A stretch of 28,615 nucleotides of DNA from Hypsibius dujardini. Lineage: Eukaryota > Tardigrada > Eutardigrada > Parachela > Hypsibiidae. The notes beneath the pieces were generated by a model that saw nothing but the letters and a program-made list of their open reading frames with translations, made no database searches and was not told where the DNA came from. Of the stretch, positions 19,578 through 28,615 are shown piece after piece. Every line of letters starts with the position of its first letter. Position 1 is the first letter of the stretch. The stretch spans positions 1-28,615 of the forward strand of contig LRSR01014712.1 in the NCBI GenBank assembly GCA_001579985.1. Reading direction: 5' to 3'. Both the position numbers and the translations under genes were made by a program.

Positions 19578-19763
19578 TACGGGAGCCTATTTTGTACACA
19601 GACAGAGTTTCCCTAACGTTGCCCGCTCACAGTATTCCAGGAACAGATATGGGCGACTGATGGGATCAATTCGTCATCCGCCAACGCACACCCACTCGAT
19701 AACCAAATTAGAGAGCCCCTCTAACGATATAGCGAATACAGTTTATACCCGGAATACCCACGC

Positions 19764-19915
19764 ACAAAATGTGGGAGTGTTGAAACAGACGGCCCTCGTA
19801 ATCGAATTGGAATTGGTCTCACAAACAGGTCTACGGCTTCTTTGTGCATGCAAACATTAAAACAGTAGAATCGGTCGTAGACCTGCACATTAGGGCCCTC
19901 GTATTACTCCCACAC
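19764..19915. repeat. Imperfect inverted repeat (possible decayed MITE)
   Basis: Inner arms CAGGTCTACGG (19826-19836) and CGTAGACCTG (19873-19883) pair. The outer arms ATGTGGGAGTGTT and TACTCCCACACTT pair near the ends. A direct GGCCCTCGTA motif occurs at about 19792 and 19892. No flanking duplication is evident. Confidence 0.5.
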
Positions 19916-20220
19916 TTTAGGTTCACACATTTGCTCAGTGAACCGGCGTTGAGGGCACGAGAGCCACAGCCACAGCTAACGTCTTGAGCATGATTTGTAA
20001 TTTCGACCGAAAGAGGAAGCAGTAATAGTAATCGAATCGATACGCTCGGAAGGTGGTAGAAGAACTGTCGCTTCAGATTGCTCGACAAACAATGGCTGCC
20101 AGTCTAGTTTACCTAATTAATAGCCGGGTTAAGTGAGGTCGATAGAGCAAACGAAACGGGGTATACAGACCCTTAAGCGGAACGAGACAGCTCCAAGTGC
20201 TCCGACGACGTCTATATGAA

Positions 20221-20325
20221 CGGTTCCTACCCAACAGTTCCCACCCAGCAGTTCCTACCCAGCGGTTCCTACCCAGCGGTCCTACCCAGTGGTCCTACCC
20301 AGCGGTTCCTACCCAGCGGTTCCTA
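20221..20325. repeat. Minisatellite, unit about 14-15 bp
   Basis: Seven to eight units of the pattern CGGTTCCTACCCAG, with CAGTTCC and CGGTCC variants. A short frame reading through it is periodic only because of the repeat. Confidence 0.9.
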
Positions 20326-20977
20326 TAATTTCGCACAGAGGAAGCGTATGTGTCGCTCCTTCCTGACTGCAAACGAACTGCTGACGTGGATCGGGGTTTT
20401 CACTCACAACTTCCTATACTCCCCAAGTGCCACTCTCTTGAATTGGGCAAAAAGTCAAATGAGAACCGCCGTCCGTAGAAGATGCCGTCAATACTGAACA
20501 CGGAATTCAAAGTTGAGTGAGAGAGAAAGAAAGAAAGGAAAATGAGATGGACTGTGTGTAATGTTTACAACATCTGTTCGGTGTGGCTGGTGGAACACCG
20601 GAAGTCATTTTCAAATGGCGCATTGAGTCTGCCACGATCATTTCGCTGAATATTGGTCATCCCATTAATAAGGAACGATGCCGGGATAGTGTTTGTCCTA
20701 AACAGCCGGAAACGGAGCCGCTGCAGAGAATTTACCGGAAAACGTATTGATTGTATTCGTATAAAACATATTCATCTGGTTGGGACAGGGTGTGGGATTT
20801 CAGCGGTGGAAATTAGGGAGTTTTACAGTATATCGCGCTACGGTTACCGGTGTGAGAAATAACATTGGCGAACCTTACCGGCATGCTCACAATTCTGATG
20901 GGCGTAACACCAATAACGCAAACACTGACAGGACTTCATAAAACTTACATCATTTGAGCAGAAAAAGCTTATATCAT

Positions 20978-21061
20978 CTTATAGTGTACTGTATTAGAAA
21001 AGGCTCTTATAGTGTACTGTATTAGAAAAGGCTCTTATAGTGTACTGTGTTAGAAAAGGCG
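20978..21061. repeat. Three tandem copies of a 28-bp unit
   Basis: CTTATAGTGTACTGTATTAG then AAAAGGCT is repeated exactly twice. The third copy has one A-to-G change and ends in CG. This is a recent local triplication in non-coding DNA. Confidence 0.95.
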
Positions 21062-22678
21062 GCACTTTTACTTCTGTATAACAAATGCCCGTCTCGATCG
21101 GATGTCGGGGCTAGTCTCTCACAAGTGTCAAACAGCAAAGGTACCAGCTCTTCCATTCTTTTCACACGAAATGGGTTCTTGCCAATCGTGCTAATTTTAT
21201 ATATCCATTCTGGTTTTCGAGTGATAAGGGGGAGAGAGGGAGAGAGTGACTGGACAGGTCGGCTAATTTAAGCTGCGTACACTGAACGCAGTTCAATGAT
21301 TGCATGTCGTGCATGATTCGACAGGGCGCAATTCTTACGATAATACAATTAAAATTGGGGGAGAGTGAAGCCGCTGGATATTTGGGCTTTAATGAATGAA
21401 TGAGTCATCAGAAAGTAAATGTCTGTGAATAAATACGAGTTTTTGGTTAATTGAGTTGTCTTCGTCCAAGATTCCACTAGGGCGGTTCTATGTAAGGGCG
21501 GTTCTCGACACTCATCAGAACATTCGATAACAATTTCGTCCCTGAACTATCGCTTTTTTACCGTTTTTATCCTTTTTTGGGCTGAGACGAGCCACACCCA
21601 ATTATATACAGCACCTCTACAGCGCTGTATTACAGTATTGTAAGTACAGTGTAGAAACGAAACGAACAAACCAATAGACCAATCAATTTATTGGCCCTTC
21701 ATTAATCTGTTTACCTGTTCGTGTGTTCGTGTCTCATTCATTCTGCACTCTTCCTGTTCTGTAATTTTTCAATCCAATTTCGTATCATTTTTCTTCAACT
21801 ACAGTATCTCCCTAATTTTAAATATCACGGCGCTGTCCGTCTTGTTTGTTCGGTTAAACGCTTACGCCACACCAGTTTTCATTTCGTAGCCAAAGCGCAG
21901 TCCTTCCATCTGCAGTCAGCTGATCTCGTGGTGAGTCTGCTGGTAGAGCATAATTCTGGACCACATACGTCTTCCGAGCCATCATGGCTGCCGAAACGGA
22001 AGAGCTTCTTGACTACGAGTACGTCGACGAGGATGCGTTTGCCACGACCGGAGCGGAGATCGCCCAGTTGGATGACATGATGGGGTAGAGCCCGTAGAGG
22101 AAAAAGACTTCCCCCTCCGCCGCCAGGTCCACGCGAGGTAATCTTTATTCATCACCCGAAGCCATCCCCACTCGCGGTTTTCCATTTGCCAGGGCATGTG
22201 AGCATTTATTCAGCTGGGTTTAGGGACTTCCTCCTGACACCAGAATTGTTGAAGGAGATTCACGCAGCAGGGCTGGAGCATCCTTAAGGTTCGTGATTCT
22301 CGCGTTTATCCTGATGTAGTTTGTAGTTACCCGGGATTTGCAATTTAGAGTTCAACATGAATGCATCTCGCAAGCGCTTCTGGGGATGGGTGTAGTGTGT
22401 CGGGCTAAATCGGGAATGGGGAAGACAGGTGACGGTGCTGAAGGCTATTGACGCTACGTTGTTTTGCACTTATTTGTTAAGGACGTTAGACCATTTGCCT
22501 GATTTTAGCTGTGTTCGTCCTGTCAACGCTTCAGCAATTGGATCCCATTGTTCTCGTCATTTATCAAATTGGCATAAGCATCGGAAACGGCTTAAGGACA
22601 CAGCGTCATCGTGGTCGATCGGGTTGGTTAATCGATTTGTAGCGGTTGATTCGTAGCCGCAGTGAACCGTTTGTTTAA

Positions 22679-22700
22679 TTGTTGATTGATTGATTGATTG
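22679..22700. repeat. (GATT)n microsatellite
   Basis: About five TGAT units within the pseudogene interval, between the AVFVL and PIAKEYE blocks. Confidence 0.9.
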
Positions 22701-23307
22701 TTGGTGCTCGTAACGGATTTATTGACTGGCTGAATCTGAATGGATTCTCTGACCGCTTGAAGAACAGCTCGTTAGAATGCCCAACCGATTGATCGTGCCT
22801 ATGCATCGTGGACCTCAACTGACGGATCTTTGTTGGTGATTATTGTTAGGTTTCCAATTGCAAAGGAATACGAAATACTCGACGTCTACATGAAGAACGT
22901 CAGATTGGGCGTTTTCCTTGGAGGTTTGCTCATAGAGGCGGATCAAGAAAGTATCGAGGAGAGCTATCTGAATATCGTGGTGGGAACTCCCGGTCGAATT
23001 TCCAATGCGCTAAGTCGCTGGACTTCCATCATGTTAAGCACTTCGTTCTTGATGAGTGCAACAAAGGGGTGGGACTGGACATGAGGAAGGACATTCAGGC
23101 ACTGTTGCTGAAGCAAACGCCGGAACAGAAGCAAGTTATGATGATCAGGTAAAAATTGTTGGCGCTGCGCTTTCGGTAATCGATTCGCTTGAAGGTTGTA
23201 TTCCAAGTACTATGATTACGTCGCGTTTATAGTGCTACCCTGCCGAAGAAGATTCGAAATACCTGCCTCAAATTTATTAATATAAGTTGAGTAAATTTGA
23301 ATCGAGA

Positions 23308-23308
<1 letters not shown>

Positions 23309-23343
<35 letters not shown>
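23309..23343. repeat. (GACA)n microsatellite in a pseudogene intron
   Basis: About nine GACA units followed by GACAAACA variants to 23380, in the intron between the ATLPKKIR and DPLELII blocks. Confidence 0.95.
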
Positions 23344-23352
<9 letters not shown>

Positions 23353-24436
23353 AACAAACACAAACCACAGACTCACAGATAGACAGACACACGCTGACAA
23401 AGGAGACGAACGGACGAACGAGAGGACTGGACAGGCACTGAGTCAGACATCAGTATTAATGGCGTTTGAACATACGTTTGTAGTGTTTACTTTGCTGTTG
23501 AGGATCCCCTGGAGTTGATTATAGATTATGATGCAAAGCTCACCCTTCACAGACTGCAGCAGCATTACCTGAAGCTGAAGTGTAGTGACAAGAACCAACA
23601 GCTCTGTGAATTGCTTGACATCATTGACTTCAGCCAGGCGTAAGTCCTCTTCTGGGCAAATCTTTGGTAAAGTCACACCGTTCGTAGCTTCTTGTTTCAG
23701 GATCATCTTCAGAAAATCCGTGCAGCGCTGTATGTGTCTGAATGACTTGTTGAATGAACAAAACTTCCCGTCCATTCCCATCACATTGTCATGCCGCAGG
23801 AGGAGCGTTTTGATCGCTGTTTCCGTTTAAGGACTATGGTTGCAGAATTTCGGTGGTAACTGATCTGTTTGGTCGTGGTACGTGAATGTGATGATACTGC
23901 TGCCGATGAAGCGTATACGTCGCATAATGTGTTGATGTCCTTTAATTTCTGCTAGGCATAGATGTGGTACGTGTCAACATTGTCATTAACTATGAGTGCC
24001 CCTTCGACTTAGACACCTATCTCCATCGTGTAGCGCGCGCCGGTAGATTTGGCTCGAAAGGGTTGGCTATCACATTCATCGGCGACAACGAGGACTCAGA
24101 AATTCTGAAACAGGTACGGAATCAATGAGCTTGTAGTGGTGCTGAGATTGTGTAACAGTCAGTGATGCAACAGGTGCAGAGTCGCTTCCATTTCGACATT
24201 ACGGAACTGCTGGACGAGCTGGACGTCGTGGGATTTTCACGCTGAACTATGATTTTTCCCGTTCAATTCATTTTTCCTTACTCTGGACTTTCCTTCCGTT
24301 TATTGTTACTGCGACGTTGTTCTTTTGTTTTTCATTATACCCCACTTTCACTTGCTCACGCGAAATTTTTCTTGTACTGTTCAAGCTCTCTGTCCGTTCT
24401 ATCAGGAGTGCCTTTTTCAAATGCAGCCGTCAGTTT

Positions 24437-24585
24437 GTGCACGGTATGTACACACGTGGCAGAAACCTTGCGCTATCCGGGTTAAGCCATTCCACTCGTT
24501 GCGTGGCTGTTATACACAGCGCCTGAGTTATAGTGCTTGATTCGGTCAGCGCAAAGTTTTTGCCACGTGTGTATAGTGCATTGCA
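24437..24585. mobile_element. MITE, about 149 bp
   Basis: The left arm GTGCACGGTATGTACACACG then TGGCAGAAACCTTGCGCT pairs with the right arm, whose reverse complement reads GCAATGCACTATACACACGT then GGCAAAAACTTTGCGCT. It resembles the 11556-11682 element in the TACAYACGTGGC...GCGCT order. Exact ends are uncertain. Confidence 0.75.
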
Positions 24586-24980
24586 CGGCAATCGCGCAAC
24601 AGTGAGAAGGTAAAATTTCATAGGTACCTTGGAAAGCATCTCATCAGTCTAAATCTATTTCACACCATCTGGAAAGCAAATGAATCATCGTTGGTGAGTG
24701 AAAGAGGTCGGGCTAATCCCAGTGAGAGAGGACACTGGACTTGCACTCCAACTGCACTCATCGCGTAATGCACATGCGCAAAAATGTGCATCGCATTTTG
24801 TGACGCACCAAAACTTGTGATTTTCCAACGCTTCCTTTTCTCCTTTATTTTGATCTTACAACCGTTTTCGTCTTAACTCTTACATCTGCACCAGAACTAA
24901 GTTTTTTGGATCTAAAAATATTTTTGACCTGATGAAAAGGATTCCTACACCGTCAGAATTCTGAGTGCGCCGTATCCGCG

Positions 24981-27023
24981 ATGACGTCACTGGGTTTGTT
25001 TTGCTTATTCCTGACGGCAACCTCGGTGTGGGCCTACCACAGTCCCTCTTCCGCCGAACGCTTCGCCGCCGCTCAGGGAGATTTTTCCAACGATGATGAC
25101 TTGGGCTCATTGGACGGTGAAGAGCGCGGAGCGGAAGGGTGGAGTACTTCAGCGGGCCAGCCGATCGAAGTGGACGCTAATTTCAGGAAGGAATTGAAAA
25201 TCTTCTGCTGGCCCGGTGTGCGCAAAGACATTCGCCGGCTGTGGTTCACCGCGGCTTATGAATTGAACATCACCGATGATTCCTTCCATCTCTACAAGGG
25301 TGCGACGGTGGAGGAGGTGGAGAATCAGAAGAAAGCAGCGCATCGCTGGTTCGCTTTTCTTCCATGGCGAGATCGAAACATTCGGCTGGCGAGGTACCTG
25401 TTTTTTTCAAGTTTACTTTTCAGGCGCTCTTTCGTTTTTCCGGTAACGAAGAATAAATCATTTTAGCGTCGGTTTGGTTTGGCTGCTGTCAATCTCACGG
25501 GATTGATTTTGTGTTAGCTTGAAAGATCGATTGATCGATTGATTGATCAATCATTTATGCTTTTCGCTCTTATGTTATTATCCTTCCAATAATTCAATCA
25601 ATCGATTGTAACAATTTTGCACGTAACGAATTTCTGGGATTGCTGACCATTTGAGAAAAGAAATCATGAGTTAATCCTTCACAAGAATTTTAATTAATTA
25701 ACTGAATGTTGTGTTTACAGTTTCTCGCAGACCTGCATCGGCGTTTTTACCAAGGAAGCCTACCAGCTGTACGTTCGGACAAACCGGATCGATCCGTTCC
25801 GACTGGGAATGTTCATTGCCGGTTTATGCTTAATGCTTTTCGCCCGGAAGATGAGCCGAAACACAGTTTTCCATTACGGTTCGGGGATCTCCATCGCGCT
25901 GATTGGCTCTCTGCTCGTGCTCATTTATGTAATCTCTCGGATGATTCCACGCAAGGCTGCTGGAGTGTCCTTTCTGGTCGGCGGATGGGCGGTGGTGTTG
26001 TACTTTCTACGGACGATGTGGGCGAACTTTTGGGAAACGCTGAGTGAACATCGACAATACGCGGCGGCCTACGTCGCGGCGGTGTCCGCGCTAACTTTTC
26101 TTGGTATTTACCGGTATGGCGGAGTGACAAATCCCCGGACTATGGACGTGCTGCAATGGATCATGCAGGCGGTCGGTGAGTTGGGAATTTAACTGTTCTT
26201 ACCAGTGGTTAGCAATCCTACTATGGGGGAGGGAATCCTGCTGGTCAAACTGCCATTTTACGGGTTCTTGCCAGTCCATTTCTCCGCTGGTTACTTTACT
26301 GTACTCTCTCAATTATTGCGTTACACTACACAGTTCATCTCTCCGTATGTTCAATTAACTTCTTAATTACTTTCAAATTACATTTTTTTGTATTGATTTG
26401 CAGGAGCTGCTTTGATCTATTTGAGCTGTACCATTGAGCTGGCCGGCATCATCCTAGTCATCTTCGTTGGTGGACTGGACGTTCTCCTGCATAGCGGGTA
26501 CGCCTTCCGTCGCTTCCGCCTCGTCAACTGGCTCTTCCCACCTCGACCGCGTAAGCTGATTAGTCAGGCGGAGTTCGACGCAATCGGCCGGCGAGAAACG
26601 GAGAAAGCACTTCGGGAGCTTCGACAGTACTGCAACAGCCCCGGGGCGAAACCTTGGAGTCTCGTGAAGAAGGTTAGGAACCCATCCCGTTTGAGTGATT
26701 TTGTGGACGAGGGAACTCATTTGATTCCGGACGAAGTGGATTCCTACCTGCAACATCTCACGTTCGATGGGGCAGATGAAGATGACGATATTAGCCAGGA
26801 CGAGGAAGAGAGTTCCCCGGTTAGTCCGCAGTGGGCTAACGGTAATTCCGGCGGTCGGTCGAACGGTTCGCCATCTGCAAAGCGGACCTTTGCAGACCGA
26901 TTTGGCGGTCGAGGAGCCTTCATGCATGGAAGCTACTCACGGAATTCTCCTAGTTTGGGAAATCGATCGGACCGGTCTTCCAACGTCAGCACTCACGATT
27001 TTGAACCTATGGATTTTGAATAG
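24981..27023 (+). CDS. NEMP1: Nuclear envelope integral membrane protein, NEMP/TMEM194 family, 495 aa, three exons
   Basis: Inner nuclear membrane protein. Exons are 24981-25393, 25721-26175 and 26404-27023, with consistent phases. A signal peptide (LGLFCLFLTATSVWA) covers residues 1-18. A lumenal acidic region and a FCWPGVRKDI...LYKG domain follow, then the conserved QTCIGV segment. About five membrane spans run from residue 167 (RLGMFIAGLCLMLF) to about 310. The cytoplasmic/nucleoplasmic tail carries the family block ETEKALRELRQYCNSP, then PWSLVKKV and a PSRLSDFVDEGTHLIPDEV motif matching human NEMP1. An acidic patch (DEDDDISQDEEESS) and a Gly/Ser/Asn-rich tail follow. ATG at 24981 is chosen because the signal peptide starts there. 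NEMP1 and NEMP2 cannot be told apart; a single invertebrate NEMP is likely. Confidence 0.92.
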
Positions 27024-27514
27024 ATGCTGTAGTGTACTTTTATACCTGTGCGGGGGCTTGTGGAATGCCGAAAGTTCCGGTTCGCACAAGTTCGCTTTAC
27101 TTTCTACTACTAATTTTCACGGATTTCTGCGCCGTGCACTCTGTGATGTCTGTGTTCTTCCTATTGCCTTGATCGCGCAACCTCACTGGCTCGGATAGGC
27201 GGACAAACCAAAGAGTTATTTGACATTAGTTGCTAAATCGGACAAGTAAACTCAAGGGAAATTTCAGATTAATCCAATGATAATACAGTGATATTGTATT
27301 TCATAGGCAGAATGAAAGGTTGCTCCACGTACATGATCGACACCGGCACACTTATTGTGTGTCTCAACGGTCGCCCTTTTTTCTCATCACTTCACCGCTC
27401 AAATTTTGGTTAGCACGCGGAAGTTGCTGGCCTGTTCAAAGGGCAGAGAAGATATTGAAATCGGTTCGCCATCACTGACAACAGTCCTGATCATTACAGC
27501 TACAGCCGCAGATG

Positions 27515-27865
27515 GTATGAAGTAAGGGCACTGGAATGGGCAACTTCCCGTACCCTGGAATGGGCCACCCTGGAATCACAACTTCTACACAAGTTTCGGC
27601 TATCGCTAAGATTCTAAGCGATAGAGAATAATCGATAATCCGGTGGAGCGTGTACCAGATATGAAAAACAATTGTGGAAACATGTTTAAAAAAGAGAAAT
27701 AAAAAGCTCCACTGGACGATTGGAGAAAGTCCACTGTAGAGGTCGCTGACTACGCAGTGACTTATCTGTTTTTGATAATTTGCGACAGAACGCCCCCTGC
27801 CGCCCGGTGGCCCATTCCAGGGTACGGGAAGTCAAGTGGCCCATTCCAGTGCCCTTACCTCTTAC
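27515..27865. mobile_element. MITE copy B, about 335-350 bp, inverted relative to the 10418 copy
   Basis: The ends TAAGGGCACTGGAATGGGC ... GCCCATTCCAGTGCCCTTA (27523-27857) are inverted repeats. Internal arms CCGTACCCTGGAATGGGCCA pair with their complement at the right. The reverse complement aligns along its whole length with 10418-10740, sharing CTGTCGCAA, AGTCAGCGACCTCTA, TTTAAACATGTT and TTATCGATTATTCTCT. The terminal CAGTATGAGG is degenerate (TATGAAG on the left). Confidence 0.88.
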
Positions 27866-28615
27866 GCTTACAAGGTTACGGGGTCCAACCGTCATATACA
27901 GTACCAGTACGAGTACCAAAGTACAGTATTCCTGTACGGAGGCTGTACTCGTACAGTTCGTGCATGTGCCTGTGACGTGCTGCCGCCGTCGTGGCAAGAG
28001 AAATCGAGGCGACCCGATCGATTATTCCGGAACGATTCTAACAGTCCAGCTATGTTCTCCGTTCACCAGTTCCGTCCTGCATGTATGTCTCTCCCCCGAG
28101 TCCCTATATTGCTGCTTTGGCAACGCAAGCTCCGTCACTACCGCAAATTCCATCACCCACCGACCTCCAGCAAGTCGAAAACAGACAAAGAAAGAGCTCC
28201 CAATCCCCTCAATGGCGGATCGATTATCGAGCGGATCCTTGTCAATAAAGGAGGCCTCGTGATATAAAGCACATCGCTGCTGCTGCGTGTGCATCCCCAC
28301 TCCGATTCAATCAATAATACGGTGTAATACTAATAAAACAACAGAGGGACAGAACATAACCACCACTAATATTTCCATCAGTTGAAAAAAAAGGCTTAAA
28401 AAATGGAGAATGATTTGATAAGATTCCGGCAACACACTCCTGTGACGGGAATTTTTCTCTGTCATGGTCCTGTTCCTCGCTGTGTGCTGTACACGTCGTG
28501 TAAGATCGACTCTCATCCCTGCAAACAACACAGGAGGATAATCAACTGTGCACTCGATCGCTTGACACACTTTCCGGTGGGCGATTTATATGATACTGCG
28601 TAATGCCCACGAAGC
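27866..28615. other. No gene recognised at the right end
   Basis: Several overlapping frames on both strands resemble no known protein, and none has a clear start, splice partner or signal sequence. A small GTACAGTA/GTACTCGTAC cluster occurs at 27897-27957. A gene continuing beyond the window cannot be excluded. Confidence 0.4.

Larger units (their letters stand above)
21984..24245 (+). pseudogene. Decayed intron-containing copy of DDX39B/UAP56 DECD-box RNA helicase
   Basis: The functional family remodels mRNPs for splicing and nuclear export. Homologous blocks appear in order at 21984-22137 (MAAETEELLDYEYVD), 22193-22288 ([17 protein letters not shown]), 22349-22428 (VQHECISQ...AKSGMGKT, Walker A), 22509 onward (AVFVLSTLQQLDP), 22850-23148 ([18 protein letters not shown]), 23233-about 23290 (SATLPKKIR), 23503-23639 (LTLHRLQQHYLKL), 23701-23877 (KSVQRC, TDLFGRG), 23956-24113 ([17 protein letters not shown]) and 24174-24245 (VQSRFHFDITELLDELD). 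Defects: TAG at 22086 and 22095, TAA at 22285 replacing SE, loss of the CHTREL (Ia) block, a frameshift near 23008-23013, two compensating shifts between about 23787 and 23825, and DECD changed to DECN at 23051-23062. Most splice sites survive, so it arose by genomic duplication rather than retroposition. Confidence 0.85.

Noticed and set aside
19831-20088. Minus-strand 85-aa frame with a hydrophobic stretch and several Cys, like a small secreted protein
   Set aside because: It runs into the inverted repeat at 19764-19915, which accounts for the distal Cys-containing part. The hydrophobic stretch is short and late, no propeptide sites or splice partners are visible and there is no homology.
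20216-20497. Frame with Pro/Ser/Phe-rich repeats (FLPSGSYP)
   Set aside because: This is a direct translation of the 14-15-bp minisatellite followed by unrelated sequence.
24249-24540. Three overlapping Phe/Leu-rich plus-strand frames after the helicase copy
   Set aside because: They are pyrimidine-rich sequence read in three frames and run into the 24437-24585 MITE.
26454-26927. 157-aa minus-strand frame opposite NEMP exon 3
   Set aside because: It is a shadow of the NEMP reading frame; no homology or start/splice support.

Overview
This is a nuclear segment of an invertebrate animal genome. The genes have GT-AG introns of roughly 60 to 850 bp, TATA-type promoters and monocistronic spacing. 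The region is dense in short non-autonomous inverted-repeat elements (MITEs) and microsatellites of the (GACA)n and (GATT)n types. The window encodes a tachykinin-related peptide of the protostome FxGxR-amide type and a kinin-like neuropeptide precursor. A protostome is therefore indicated, most likely an ecdysozoan. A tardigrade or another small arthropod relative would fit, but the species cannot be named from the sequence alone.

Layout from left to right. Positions 221-4721, minus strand: a complete ten-exon acylaminoacyl-peptidase (APEH) gene of 740 codons, whose introns hold a MITE, a truncated MITE, a minisatellite and microsatellites. Positions 5177-6070: a large inverted-repeat element filled with a roughly 35-bp minisatellite, itself interrupted by a cleanly inserted 145-bp MITE. 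Positions 6816-7091: a MITE. Positions 7225-8326, minus: two-exon GINS2/Psf2 (DNA replication). Positions 9293-9930, minus: a small two-exon C2H2 zinc-finger protein. Positions 10418-10740: a 323-bp MITE that abuts a TATA box and a small orphan ORF. Positions 11348-13676, plus: a six-exon zeta-crystallin-type quinone oxidoreductase (329 aa). Positions 15045-15713, plus, and 16579-17389, minus: two convergent neuropeptide precursor genes, tachykinin-related and kinin-like, both 155 aa, with a long foldback element between them. Positions 17390-21980: gene-poor, with repeats and MITEs. Positions 21984-24245, plus: an intron-bearing but decayed DDX39B/UAP56 RNA-helicase copy. Positions 24981-27023, plus: three-exon NEMP-type nuclear envelope membrane protein (495 aa). 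Positions 27515-27865: a second, inverted copy of the 323-bp MITE family. No gene is recognised after that.

The housekeeping genes have no evident joint function. The one functional association is the neighbouring pair of neuropeptide genes. Spliced reading frames were assembled by eye from splice signals and remembered family sequences. Exon phases add up without remainder for APEH, GINS2, CRYZ, NEMP and both neuropeptide genes. For APEH the three catalytic residues keep a constant +8 offset from the human numbering.
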